Assembly: GCF_037975245.1 (NCBI RefSeq)
Contig: NC_092581.1
Span: 21,102,303-21,166,302 of the forward strand
DNA: 64,000 nt
Direction: 5' to 3'
Origin: Apostichopus japonicus
Taxonomy: Eukaryota; Echinodermata; Holothuroidea; Aspidochirotida; Stichopodidae
The position numbers and the translations under genes are program-made. The notes beneath the pieces were generated by a model. That model was not told the DNA's origin. It worked only from the letters and a program-made list of their open reading frames with translations, and ran no database searches. Below are positions 1 to 10,620 of the stretch, one piece after another (position 1 is the stretch's first letter; each line of letters begins with the position of its first letter).

Positions 1-1105
1 CCTTTCGGTCATTCAATCCAGATATACCAATCTTTCTGGATACAGTATACCATTCCTTCCGGATATGCCATACTTTCTGGATATACCATTCCTTCCGGAT
101 ATATATACCATTCCTTTCGGATATACCATTCAATCCAGATATACCAATCTTTCGGGATACAGTATACCATTCCTTCCGGATAAACCATTCCTTCCGGATA
201 TCCCATTCCTTCTGAATATACCATTCCTTCTGGATATACCATTTCTTCCGGATATACCATTCCTTCCGGATAAACCATTCCTTCCGGATATCCCATTCCT
301 TCTGAATATACCATTCCTTCCGGATATCCCATTCCTTCTGAATATACCATTCCTTCTGGATATACCATTTCTTCCGGATATACCATTCCTTCCGGATAAA
401 CCATTCCTTCCGGATATCCCATTCCTCCCGGATAAACCATTCCTTCCGGATATCCCATGCCTTCTGAATATACCATTCCTTCTGGATATACCATTTCTTC
501 CGGATATACCATTCCTTCCGGATATACCATTCCTTCCGGATATCCCATTCCTTCTGAATATACGTACCATTCCTTCTGGATAAATCATTTCTTCCGGATA
601 TACCATTCCTTCCAGATATCCCATTCCTTCTGAATATATACCATTCCTTCTGGATATACCATTCCTCCCGGATAAACCATTCCTTCCGGATATCCCATGC
701 CTTCTGAATATACCATTCCTTCCGGATATACCATTCCTTCTGGATATATCATTCCCTCTGGATATACCATTCCTTCTGAATATACCATTCCCTCTGGATA
801 TACCATTCCTTCTGAATATACCATTCCTTCTGGATATACCATTCCTCCCGGATAAACCATTCCTTCCGGATATACCATTCCTTCCGGATATCCCATTCCT
901 TCTGAATATACCATTCCTTCTGGATATACCATTCCTTCTGAATATACCATTCCTTCTGAATATACGTACCATTCCTTCTGGATATACCATTCCTTCCGGA
1001 TATACCATTCCTTCTGAATATACCATTCCTTCTGGATATATATACCATTTCTTCCGGATATACCATTCCTTCCGGATATACCATTCCTTCGGAATATATA
1101 CAGTA
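1..1105. repeat. 18-bp minisatellite (left edge)
   Basis: Tandem array with consensus unit close to ccattccttccggatata, about 60 copies with scattered substitutions and a few 1-4 bp insertions that shift phase. It runs off the left edge. Because 18 is divisible by three, several frames on both strands stay open and read as six-residue repeats; no splice context or start supports coding. It probably lies in the intron downstream of exon 2 of the mannosidase gene. Confidence 0.95.
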
Positions 1106-2133
1106 CCACTGAGAAAATCCCCAAAACTCACTGGTTTGGGGATTTACGAGCGACGATACTTACCTGTCTCCCACTCCACTATTGCACTTTCCTATCTACC
1201 TAACTACGCATTTGGAATATTTTAGCACTGCCCCCTTGCTCTCTAGGCACCGCCCACTAACTCCTCCTTCCGAATCTACCAGCCAGGAAGAAACACTACA
1301 TTTTTATGAACGAAATCTTTTCAATATTTCGAACAATTTTTGGACAAGTTTTGGGACTTTTTCACAGATCTGCGGAATATATACCACTGAGAAGTGAAAT
1401 TACACTGAGAACAATAAGTCATCCAGGATTAGAAAAGACAGAAGTCACGTGGAACTCAATTAACAGGCACTTTGGTTGGATAAAAAACAGTTTAGATGTG
1501 CATCCAAATAAGCTAGTAAGTGCTACCTCTTTACAGACTACATAACTCAAGAAACTTTCATTGCAAGTCCAGAAACTTTTGAAAAATTATGAAGTTACTA
1601 CATTCTGTATAGATTTAGACACAAAATCTCAAGCCAAAGTACCACAATAGTTCAAATCAACTGGTCATCTAAAACTTTGGATTAGATTTTTTTTCTTTTT
1701 GTATCTGATGTACCTGTTGGCCATACTGATGGCCCAAATATAAAACAAGGGACCAAAATTATTAAAAATGTAAACAGAAGTGTCACTAAAATTGACACAG
1801 GTGATTGACCCTCAGAAAGGAAGTGACCAGGATATATCCCAAACATGGAGAGGGGTGGCAAACCAAAAGTGGTGCCAAAAGTCAAATGAGGCTCATCGCT
1901 ATTATAATATTAATGTAAGATATATGTCCATGTAAATCTGCTTCACTTTGTATAATGCTGGCTTAGGATATTTGAATGTGAGATTGGGAGATCTCACAAT
2001 GAGACAATATAAAAAACCACTGTCTCACTTTAAAACCATGAGAGTTGGCTAGTACTATATGCCTAGCCCTCCCACCCTCCCATCTCCCTCCAATGCACTA
2101 TCTATAGTGGCTAAACATGTCAATGAAACTCAC
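1106..2133. other. Intronic spacer, no gene seen
   Basis: Between the 18-bp array and exon 2 of the minus-strand mannosidase. Short open frames here match nothing I recognise, and no further mannosidase exon with splice sites is visible, so the next exon is likely beyond the left edge. Confidence 0.5.
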
Positions 2134-3671
2134 CGGATTAAAGTTGAATTCATGAGCAATCCAATTCCTAGCTTTTTCATACTGATCATGAAGGCCCATG
2201 ATGTACAGTGTGTCCATGCCATCCACAATGGTTGCACCCATGGCACTTTTACCAAAGATACTGGCAGAATGACCTGTGTGTGCGATAGGTTTTAACTCAT
2301 TAGCACCCCAGGCGTATTTCTCATAGCCAGTCCAGGCATGCATCATCATCTGTAAGAAAACACAGATATTAGGAAAACTGTCATTTATTATAATCAAACT
2401 TTTACATGCGTAAATATCTCTTTTAATAATAATCCAATGTAACTGTTACATTGGATATTATTATTAACCACAAATTATCATACACTTGCCATTTTCCTGT
2501 GGCAGAGGTTGTACATAATGCCACTAGTACACATGTTTGGTGCATGGAAAATGTCACTGTAGATGCGAGGTGCAATGCTATACAAAGCAATGAAGTCCAT
2601 CTGTAAACTTTTGGGGTAGGCATATGAAAAAAGTTGTCGCTAGTGTAGGAAACCGCTCTCCAGGGTTAACTCAATGCTAGAGATGTTTGCGCAGCAAAAA
2701 TAATGCACTGTCTGATATTTAGTGGGTTGTACTGTAAGAAATGATTACATTGGGCTAGATTCTTACAAAATTGCTATGATAAACTATCCTACTGTAGGCT
2801 AGGTCAATAGAGGAAAGTCTGCATGGCAGGTGTATAGTCTTTCAATACTGGAAACTGTGGTCCTACAGTAGCTGACAGGAAAAATTGTTATAACTGTAAG
2901 TGTAATAGCCATTGTAATACAGTAATAAAAGCTATGACAAGCACTGGCCAAGTTTAAATAAAGCTTTGCTGAATAGTTGTTGACTTACATAAGAAAAATA
3001 ACGTTATCTTTTACCTCTCTTATTTTGTTGCGTCTTTCCGTTGCCTGGGCACTGGATGGTTCACCATCAGACTGTAAAATGTAATCATGTGACTCCATCT
3101 CAGCTCTCTGTCTGGCAGAATCTCTTTGAGCCTCCTTCTTTTCATTCTGAAGTTCATCACGTTCCTTCAAAAATTTTGCTTTATCTTCTTGAATTTCCTT
3201 CTTTATTTCTGCATGATCTTCCCCTTCCCCTCCCTTAATATTTCCACCATCATTAACAATATCATTACCATCATTTAATTGCTCCTTTTGTATGGAGTTT
3301 CTTGCTTTCATCAAAGCTTGGTCTTGCCTAATTTGTAAATCAATTTTTCTTCTATCATCCCGTAAATGAAAATCCTCATTGTATTCGTCATTTTCAATAT
3401 GACCTATACCAATGCCTGGCCTACCACCACCAATCTGTGGCCTAAAGAAATTTTCTGGACCATCCACGAATCCTAACTGAACGTTACTATTCACCTTACC
3501 TCGTAAATCTGGTAAAAGGAAAAAGGCTGAATAGCACAGTGTCATGAAGATGAAAAATATAAGATACACCATGTACCTTTCTATACTTTTTAATGTTTTC
3601 CTTTTCTGAAAGGGTGGAAACCCATTACTGTTCCGATTGTAAAGAGGTAACACGGTAGAGTTAGAAGCCAT
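2134..3671 (-). CDS. MAN1A: Golgi class I alpha-1,2-mannosidase (MAN1A-type), first two coding exons
   Basis: Glycosyl hydrolase family 47 enzyme trimming Man9 to Man5 N-glycans in the Golgi. Exon 1 is 3015-3671 (219 codons, starts MASNSTV); exon 2 is 2134-2349 (72 codons). The junction KIRE|MMMHAW is phase 0 with a GTAAAAG donor and TTACAG acceptor. A short cytosolic tail is followed by one membrane segment at residues about 34-53 (type II signal anchor), then a charged, coiled-coil-like stem (about 100-215). Exon 2 opens the catalytic (alpha/alpha)7 barrel: HAWTGYEKYAWGANELKP and GATIVDGMDTLYIMGL are GH47 hallmarks. The donor after FNFNP is GTGAGT. The remaining ~350 residues, including most catalytic acids, are outside the window. 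MAN1A1 versus MAN1A2 cannot be decided from this part. Confidence 0.9.
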
Positions 3672-4529
3672 GTTCTTAGGCAGTTGGAAACATCCAAGAA
3701 AAACGGTAACAGTCCCTGTTTGTCTAACGTTAGGTCTATTCTACATCGTATTCATAAGTGAATTCATTTAGGCACTAACGTACCGGCCGCGGTACGTTGG
3801 TAAGTACCTACACACTCAAAACCGTGCATTACAATCAACGACTGAGAATTCGTCATGTGTGCATTGCATTGTAACGTAGACAGAAATTGTATCGAAAACA
3901 ATCACACCAGAATAACATAATAAATAATTTGAAAAGTTTGAAAGAATTTTTACGGAATTTAACGGAGAAAACTACTGTTATAAATCAAATTATATGAATT
4001 TTTACAATATTTAAAATTAAAAATATTTGATTTTATTGCGATATCTTTCTTTTTGTGTATTTAGGTCCTCTAAAGAGTAGGATTTAGAAGCAACTCTCAA
4101 CACTTCGAACAGTGTTGTGATATTGGATAATATGCACACCTCTTCATCGTTAGTGTGATACAGAGCCATGTATATATACAGATAAACGGTGAGGTCTGGT
4201 GTGATGCACGTGGAAGTGATGGCGCAATTTAATCTTATACGCTTTGTTCATTCCATAGAAGGTTCATTTCCAGAGCCGTATATATATACAGCTCTGTTCG
4301 TTCCACACATTTAGAGTCAAGAAAGACTGACGCAAAGAGGAACACCATGTTGCCTGTGTGACTCGGAACTCTTTAGAAATTGTTTCGACTCGATCATCCA
4401 GAATTAAATATTAATCAATATTGATCGATTGCCTAATGCAATCCATCCGTATTTGTTGAAGGCTTTTGCACACCAGTTCAACATTCCACTCTCATTGCGT
4501 TTTTTTAGTAAATTTACGACTGAAGGTTA
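3672..4529. other. Upstream region of the mannosidase gene
   Basis: Contains the presumed promoter and 5' UTR of the minus-strand mannosidase. No TATA box or CpG island is obvious. Two short AT-core palindromic sequences related to cagagccgtatatatata occur at about 4163-4185 and 4271-4296. Confidence 0.4.
4271..4296. repeat. AT-core palindrome (cagagc...gctctg)
   Basis: Near-perfect inverted repeat with arms cagagc/gctctg around an alternating TA core. A longer relative at 9999-10028 has arms cagagccgtatat/atatacggctctg. A degenerate copy lies near 4163. Confidence 0.6.
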
Positions 4530-4895
4530 GCCTACGTTTCTCAGGACTGGAGATATGCTAATATTACTCATTTCAAGAAGGGTGATAAGTCTAATCCCTG
4601 TAATTACAGGTCTATTAGTCTCACTAGTGTTGTTTGTAAGGTCATGGCGTATATCGTTAAAAGTCTATGTTCAGTTAAGTAGTCAGTCTTTGATCAAAGA
4701 GTCTCAACATGGCTTCTGTCTAAAAAAAAGGTCTTGTCTTACTGATAGTCGTGAGTTTATGGAAGATGTAACAAGCTCACTGAATAGACAGAATACTGTA
4801 GATGTGGTGTTCCCGGATTTCAAAAAGGCATATGATAAAGTTCCCCACCAGCGCATTTTACTTAGGCTGGAGAGTCTATGGGAATTTACTGTATT
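4530..4895 (+). pseudogene. CR1-like LINE reverse transcriptase, fragment 1
   Basis: Two frames together read the N-terminal palm/finger part of a non-LTR reverse transcriptase: HFKKGDKSNPCNYRSISL then VVCKVM in one frame, and QHGFCLKKRSCL, DVVFPDFKKAYDKVPHQR in the next. A frameshift near 4670 joins them. The 5' part of the element (endonuclease) is missing. The fragment stops at 4895 where a DNA element beginning caggcacgtatccagg enters; the same RT continues at about 6727. Dead copy. Confidence 0.85.
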
Positions 4896-5094
4896 CAGGC
4901 ACGTATCCAGGGGTGTGTGTTGGGGGCACGCGCTCCCGGGTAAGAAAAGAGGAGAGAACAAAAAAGAGGAGGAAAAAAGAGGTGGAAGGAAGGAAAAAGA
5001 AAAGAAGAAAGAGAGAAAGAGGAGAAAAGCCTCCCCTTACACGGACAACTCCATTTATGAATTTTCCATTTTTCCTCTCTCACTTATGTATAGG

Positions 5095-5133
<39 letters not shown>

Positions 5134-5629
5134 TATGGTTTATCATAAAGCGTGTGTGTGTGTATGGGCGCCTTAACGGGTGTGCAGACTCGCGCTAAAG
5201 GAAACGTCTAATGCCGGTAATCTGACCTAGTTTCGAATGAGGTTTAACAGAAGTGTTAGACACCACCGTCGATCCTAGAAAATACGCACACAGCTTTCTA
5301 CCTTCGGTAATTATAGACACTAGTGTACAGTCAGTGCATACAGTTGCGGTCAATACCCACAGCACAGTTTACAAACGGTACAGCGGCGATGGATATCTCA
5401 GGTCCAGCTAAAGATAACAAGGTATCACATTTCATTACTGTCTGCATTTTGTAGCGACAAGCAGAAAACTTCACTTGCAAGCAACAGAAAGTTAACTTTT
5501 TCAGAGCGCGGCACGTGGTTGGGGCGAGTCTTCAATGTAAAGTAAACAGCAGATATCATATCATATCAGTGAGCATGAAAATGGCGTTCCGGGATGCATA
5601 GCCTCCAAACTGTCTATGTTTGTAGTCAA

Positions 5630-6095
5630 AGGCGTAGGAGCCGAATTTGATTTGGGGGAAGAGGGGGGCCTGCAACGACCTGCCCGAAAAATACAAGCAA
5701 ACTTTTTCGCGCTCCGCATATTAATGTGTGTATCATATTGGCAAGCATCGGTAATTACATTGCAAGCCATCGTTTACCGTACGGTCCGTGAAAGTGGCGC
5801 AGTATACCGCGGGATGCTCATGTAAACAACGAAATGTCTTATGTGCATAGAGAAAAGCATGGAGGTCCAATTACGTCAAAACTCTCTTTTACATTAGTAA
5901 TGGCGAATTAGTCTGGCAAGCTTAGAACTTTATTTTAATTACCAAGGAGATTTCCTCCAGCTGCATCATTGCAATTTATTTTTCTTTCAGTGCCCGAAAG
6001 AGAAAGTGAGTGCCCGAAAACTTCTCAGCATATTGCTCAAATTTCCCCATAAATATTTGGGGCTGCACCCCCCTCCTTCGCCTCCTACGCCTATA
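5630..6095 (+). mobile_element. Short DNA element, 'aggcgtaggagcc' ends
   Basis: Ends aggcgtaggagcc and ggcgaaggaggcgtagg-like in inverted order, with a G-run near the left end and the internal segment cctgcccgaaaaata. A diverged second copy lies at about 7851-8190 (same internal segments in the same order, for example cagcatattacccgaattt versus cagcatattgctcaaattt). Target duplication not resolved. Confidence 0.5.
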
Positions 6096-6656
6096 TGTGT
6101 GTATAGTGTTCGGTTCGGAAATATCTGGTATTTTTTCATTTCCTTCAACGAAGTTTTATAGTAGCCGTTATATGAGATTTGTTCACCAATAAATTAACTG
6201 TGTCGAAAATTCCCTGACCAACATTCTTCATCATACTTCCCTCTACTCGTGCAATTTGACCGGTCTGTTATAGGGGTTGAATGACGTTTTTCTATATTGG
6301 TTGTCCATAGATGACATTTTGTGCCACATTATGGGTATGTTTAAAAGTGATTTTATTCACGAGAAATGTGAATTTTCAAATTCTCAACAAATAATGGGCT
6401 TAAAACCTTGAAAAGTGGGGCTTTCGGATATTGTGGGCCGTGACGTAGTTTAACCTACAAAAGCAATGATCCATAGGACATGCAATGAGGTCGAACATGA
6501 TGTGTGACTGGTGACAGACAATCTTAAAAAAGGTTACGGATGAAAAAAACTATTGAGAAAAATTTGGTTCTCAGGCAAAAGTGTACATCTGGTTCAGGTC
6601 ATCTTCAAGCCCGAGAAGTGTCATTTCCGGTGATATGTGGAGTATCAAAACCAGAA

Positions 6657-6707
6657 TTTTCTTGTACGCTGTGCGCCAAATGATGGTGGCGCTCCGCTCA
6701 GATAGTA
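6657..6707 (+). repeat. Conserved hairpin core, copy 1
   Basis: Core of the form cttgtacgct...gcgcca...tggtggcgctccgct..agatagt. The halves gcgcca and tggcgc can pair. Other copies: 9945-9994, 12212-12265, 15341-15387, 15667-15718, 36612-36662, 37208-37257 and 61157-61205. Confidence 0.85.
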
Positions 6708-6726
6708 ACTCCCCCCCCCCCCGGGA

Positions 6727-7030
6727 TTAGATGGCAGGACGTTACTAGTGGGGTTCCACAAGGGTCTGTTTGGGTCACTTGTTGTTTGTAGCTTATAAAT
6801 GACATTGATGGAGATATTTTGTGTACAGTTAAGAAGTTTACTGATGAAATCACACTGTATTCCCAGGTCTCTTCCAAAAGCGATTCTGAGAAATTTCAAA
6901 TGGATTTTTGATAAGGTTTTTTCCTGGTTCAGGTAATGGCAAATGCTTTTTTATATTGGTAAATGCAAGGTGATGCATATTGGCGCGTCGTATACAGTAA
7001 CCAAGAGTACGTATACTTACTCTCTGGTGA
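6727..7030 (+). pseudogene. CR1-like LINE reverse transcriptase, fragment 2
   Basis: Continues fragment 1: WQDVTSGVPQGSV (RT motif B region), then FTDEITLYS where an active enzyme has the F/YADD box, then GKCKVMHIG. The catalytic aspartate pair is lost and stops interrupt the frame, so it is inactive. It ends exactly at 7030, the left target-site duplication (tctggtga) of the hAT element that follows. Confidence 0.85.
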
Positions 7031-7207
7031 CATTGGCGTCAATCCAGGGGGGGGGGCGGGGGGACACGCCCCCACATTTCGATGGATGGGGGAAACAATA
7101 TCAAATGTCCCCCCCCCCCCCACACACATTTGGAAAAAGAGTAGTGTCGTGGCTCTATTTGGTAACGGCTTACACATCTCAGGATTCATAACCTCGAATA
7201 TCACTCA

Positions 7208-7540
7208 ATGTTGCTGAATGGAGAATTCCACCCAGGTCTCGTGAGTTGGTACCCTGAGCTCTCCAACAATCTTAAGCTTAGTCTGCTATTCTTTCGAGGC
7301 CAGTTCTATTCCTCGTCGGTTGAAGGGTATAGACAAATTTTCAAGTCGATGAATCCAGCGGTACGGGCTATGTTTGGTGAAGTCGAAGCTCTCTTGCGGT
7401 TGCTCCTCGTCTCCTCCGCCAGTTCGACGGAAGCCGCTCGATCTTTTAGTGCTTTGAGGCGTTTGAAGACAAGGCTACGGAGCACCATGACTCTACAGAG
7501 GCTGAACCACGTGATCGTGTTCCATGTTCACCGCCCAGGG
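7208..7540 (+). pseudogene. hAT transposase C-terminal (dimerisation) domain remnant
   Basis: The frame reads VRAMFGEVEALLRLLLVSS, then SSTEAARSFSALRRLKTRLR and LQRLNHVIVFHVHRP. This is the hATC dimerisation domain: the RSFSALRRLKT..LR.TM core is typical of hAT transposases and of ZMYM1/52KD-like relatives. Only the last ~110 residues are present, without the DDE catalytic core or BED finger, and a poly-G tract follows. The family is inferred from the motif. Confidence 0.85.
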
Positions 7541-7850
7541 ACGTTGTTAAGGGGGGGGGGTGGGGGTGTCTCACCCCCCAACTTGGTAAAACTGACGCTA
7601 GTTGGAAAATTGGAGTGCGACAGTCGGAATTTCCGACTGTCGCACTCTAGTTTATCTAGGCCTATTCATTTATCCCTGTGATTGTGCATGATATAAAAAA
7701 AAAGAAAAATTCGGTCAAAATTGACCTTTAACCTGTCATATTTACCACGTTTTCCTTGCACTTTGGGAAATTGTATCTCGCGATTCTGTACAAAACTTCG
7801 TATGATTTTGAATACTACAAAAAGAATGCGTAATAGAACTACCGTCATAG

Positions 7851-8190
7851 GCGTAGGAGCCCAATTTGATTTGTGGGGGGGGGGGGGGGTTGTAAAGACT
7901 TGCCCGAAAAATATAACCACAATTTTTCGCGCTACGCGCTCATTCCACATGATAATGTGCATATCATGGCATGCATCGGTTTTTACATCGCATGCAAATA
8001 GCATACAATCATTTTCGTTTGATAACCCTTCCGTATATTGGTGAGAATTGTTGGGTAGTAATAATATCAGTTTAACCACTGAAAAACACTTTGTAAATTA
8101 TCTTTCTTTCAGTAGGTGCTCAAAAGCTATCAGCATATTACCCGAATTTCACAAAAATATTTGGTTGGGGTGAGGGGGGGGGGCAATAAG
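7851..8190 (+). mobile_element. Second copy of the 'aggcgtaggagcc' repeat
   Basis: Diverged relative of 5630-6095, starting cataggcgtaggagccc, with the G-run expanded to 16. Shared inner segments are cttgcccgaaaaatata, tttttcgcgctacgc and tttctttcagta. The right end is less clear. Confidence 0.5.
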
Positions 8191-8942
8191 TTTGTGAAAT
8201 GAGTGCCAGTGGGTACAAATGTACAAATGTATCGCAACAAGTTCGTCATTGAAGTGCAGTCGCGAAAGATTGGGTTTTCTGACTGACACTGACCGTATCG
8301 TTGACGAGTAGCGCGATGGTGGGGGGGGGGGGGACAAAGCAGCAGTCGGAATTTTCTGGCTTCAAAACCGATTTTCAGCCACTGCAACCCCCCCCCCCCC
8401 GCCCGTCCAATCATCAGGCCTTAGCTACGTCCCTGGGTACAAGGTGGTTACATAGTACGCTCCGACCAGAATTCACCCGATAACCAGATGCAGATCGACC
8501 TAGCAACCGAGGTAACTTGCTTGAGGACTCCAACGAACAACCACTGATTTATTTTCATGCCTTCATCACTTTAGCCACCACTCACATGGGACCTATTCTA
8601 AGTCTGACGATACATGCGCATGTGTGAGGTCCTGAAAACATAATAAAAGTGGTTTGTCTTGTTATCTTGTTTTCAAATTTCATATAAATGTATTCTCGTA
8701 GACCTAGCAACCTGGTTTAACATGCTGGCGCCAAATTTGCGCTAAGCTCGCTATACGAACTCGGATATGGGCTGTGCCTTATTAGTTAGTTATTTAAATT
8801 ATTAATAATGGCGTATGAGGAAATGCACCATTTTGTGGTATGACTCCCAGGACGGAAAGTCGAGAAACTCACATGCAGTCGCGGCGGATAGCTTCCTTCG
8901 CCTATATGTCCGGGGAAATTTTGGGACATCGTTCCTATAGAC

Positions 8943-9304
8943 CAGGGGTGGGCAACCTGCGGGCCACATGCGGCCCGCCAGTGATTTTTTTGCGGCCCGT
9001 GAGATGTCTCAAGAAAAAGAAAAAATCAATCTATTTTGCATCATCACCAAAAACGAGCTAGCTGCTTAGAATTAATCTGCACTAATGATGCTGTCAGGTT
9101 GGCTTATAATCACCATTAATTATCAACTGGACTGTATCGACATTATGGTTTTGTGAATACAGATTAAGTACACATATCTATTGCTTGAACGTCCTCGGAA
9201 TCAAAGGTTTGAAATCAACAGCAGGTCTTTGGTTATAGGTGCGACCCTGTAAATCTTTCACTCCTAAAATCTGGCCCATCCATTCAAAAGGTTGCCCACC
9301 CATG
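8943..9304. mobile_element. hAT-like MITE, caggggtgggcaacc ends
   Basis: Inverted ends caggggtgggcaacc and catgggtgggcaacc, 362 bp, with candidate 8-bp duplications ctatagac / caataggc (6 of 8). The caggggtgggcaac terminus followed by a gcggcccgc-rich segment is a known hAT-type end. Nested inside 7031-10104. Confidence 0.65.
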
Positions 9305-9944
9305 CAATAGGCATATATCTGAGGCCATGGGATCAGTGGCGTCGTGCCCTTTGGGGCCCGAAGGGCACAGGCCCCCCCCAAAAAAATTTTGTCAAAGGTG
9401 TCATAAAATTTTGTCATAATTTTAAAAAAAAGTGTTTTCGAAATCGAAAAGTAGACTAAATATTCAATTGCTCTTTGATGGTCGTTGCGGATTTTCCACA
9501 CACCTCAAAGACGACATATCGGGATTAGTAATGCCATTACCTTTGAATATGTTTGTCCTAAGCTCGCGTTTGATACAGTCTCAATTAACCTGGAAAATAA
9601 TCACTTCGTTATCGCGCGTTTTACCTTTGGTTTCGCTACTTTCGCTTTTTCTGCCCATGTTTTCAAACGGCATAGCTTTTTATTCACCTAGTCACCACTT
9701 CTCACGGGCATGGGCGGTGATCAGGGATCAGCCAAAACAAAAATGTTGCGATATCTTAAATTTTGGGGGCTTCTGGGAGACGAGGAATTGGTAAACTGAG
9801 GAATATATGGCGATCACTTACTTCGAGAATATTTCCCAAAATAACAAATTGCCGGAAATTGTTATCAATTTTAGGGGTGAAGTTACTGCCATAATGCACG
9901 GGAAATGCAGTTTCCTGCAATCTGAGGGGTCTGCCAGAAGAAAA

Positions 9945-9994
9945 ATTTTCTTGTATGCTGCGCGCCAACCGATGGTGGCGCTCCGCTTAGATAG
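9945..9994 (+). repeat. Conserved hairpin core, copy 2
   Basis: cttgtatgctgcgcgccaa followed by the tggtggcgctccgctt half and agatagt. It lies near the right end of the 7031-10104 element and is followed by an AT-core palindrome. Confidence 0.85.
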
Positions 9995-9998
9995 TACT

Positions 9999-10028
9999 CA
10001 GAGCCGTATATCTCTATATACGGCTCTG
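9999..10028. repeat. 30-bp hairpin inside the hAT element
   Basis: Inverted repeat cagagccgtatat / atatacggctctg with a 4-base loop (ctct), inserted just after the agatagt end of the core; the flanking word gatagtact appears on both sides, as expected for a small insertion. Relative of 4271-4296. Confidence 0.7.
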
Positions 10029-10104
10029 ATAGTACTTACGGCCGGAATACTCGAATCGATCATGCCCCCCCCCCCCCACGTTTCAAATCGGATTGACGCC
10101 CCTG

Positions 10105-10620
10105 TCTGATGAGGAGTTGCAGGAGGTCTTTGTTGAAAGAGACCTACGTGTCTACGTTGACTCTTCTCTGCAACCTTGTGGACATTGTTGTAAGGCTTTA
10201 TAAGCAGCTGGTTAGGCGCCTCATCTGAAGTATGCTGTGCAGTCTCGGAACCCATATTTTGCTAAGGATAAGGAATTACTCGAGAAGCTAGGTCCAGAGG
10301 AGGGCTACTAGCTAGGATGATTACTGTCGTGTTCCTTATTACAGCTGGCGGTTACAGCTGCCTTATCTCACCACACTGGAGCTTAGGAGGTTACGTGACG
10401 TTGACTTGATTCAGATTCAATATTGTGTATGGTTTTGACGAGTTATCCTTCACTGACCTTCACAATTTTTGCCAATAGTAGTTGAACGTACCAGAAGTTC
10501 CAAAGCCTGTACTTCTAATATGGTTGTGAATGGAAAGGTTTTCCTGATAGAAGGTTGTTCTTGCAAGTAGTGTGAATCGGTTTAAGAATGCTTTGGGCAA
10601 GTACTTTAAGCATTGTAATC
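10105..10620 (+). pseudogene. CR1-like LINE reverse transcriptase, fragment 3 (C-terminus)
   Basis: Resumes after the hAT insertion: DEELQEVFVERDLRVYVDSS, then LKYAVQSRNPYFAKDKELLE and, after frameshifts, SVNRFKNALGKYFK near 10565-10610. This order (ERDLGV-like, HLEYAVQ-like, FKNRLDKYW-like) is the thumb and C-terminal end of CR1-type elements. Many stops. Confidence 0.8.

Larger units (their letters stand above)
4896..6726. mobile_element. DNA-element insertion(s) splitting the LINE
   Basis: About 1.8 kb separates RT fragments 1 and 2. The left end caggcacgtatccagg resembles the hAT-type terminus caggcacgta/cagggacgtagccagg seen elsewhere in the window. The right side holds the hairpin core at 6657-6707 followed by a C-run, but the right terminus and target duplication are not recognisable, so the block is probably composite. 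It includes a (TA)n tract at 5097-5128 and a separate repeat at about 5630-6095. Confidence 0.5.
7031..10104. mobile_element. hAT-type element with transposase relic, inserted in the LINE
   Basis: Bounded by inverted ends cattggcgtcaatcc and (reverse complement of the right end) caggggcgtcaatcc, with an 8-bp duplication tctggtga (7023-7030) / tctgatga (10105-10112), 7 of 8 identical. The LINE reading resumes directly after it. It contains a hAT transposase C-terminus (7208-7540), a second hAT-like short element (8943-9304), a copy of the aggcgtaggagcc repeat (about 7851-8190), long G or C runs and one hairpin core (9945-9994). It is probably a decayed autonomous element enlarged by later insertions. 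Confidence 0.75.

Noticed and set aside
9-1131. Several long open frames on both strands (up to 333 codons)
   Set aside because: They are translations of the 18-bp tandem array; unit length divisible by three keeps frames open. No splice sites, start context or non-repeat domain.
1682-1885. Possible third mannosidase exon on the minus strand
   Set aside because: The translation shares no GH47 motif and is hydrophobic without splice-site support.
4555-5148. 197-codon frame starting in the LINE
   Set aside because: Only the first ~110 codons are reverse transcriptase; the rest runs through a purine-rich tract and a (TA)n repeat of the inserted element.
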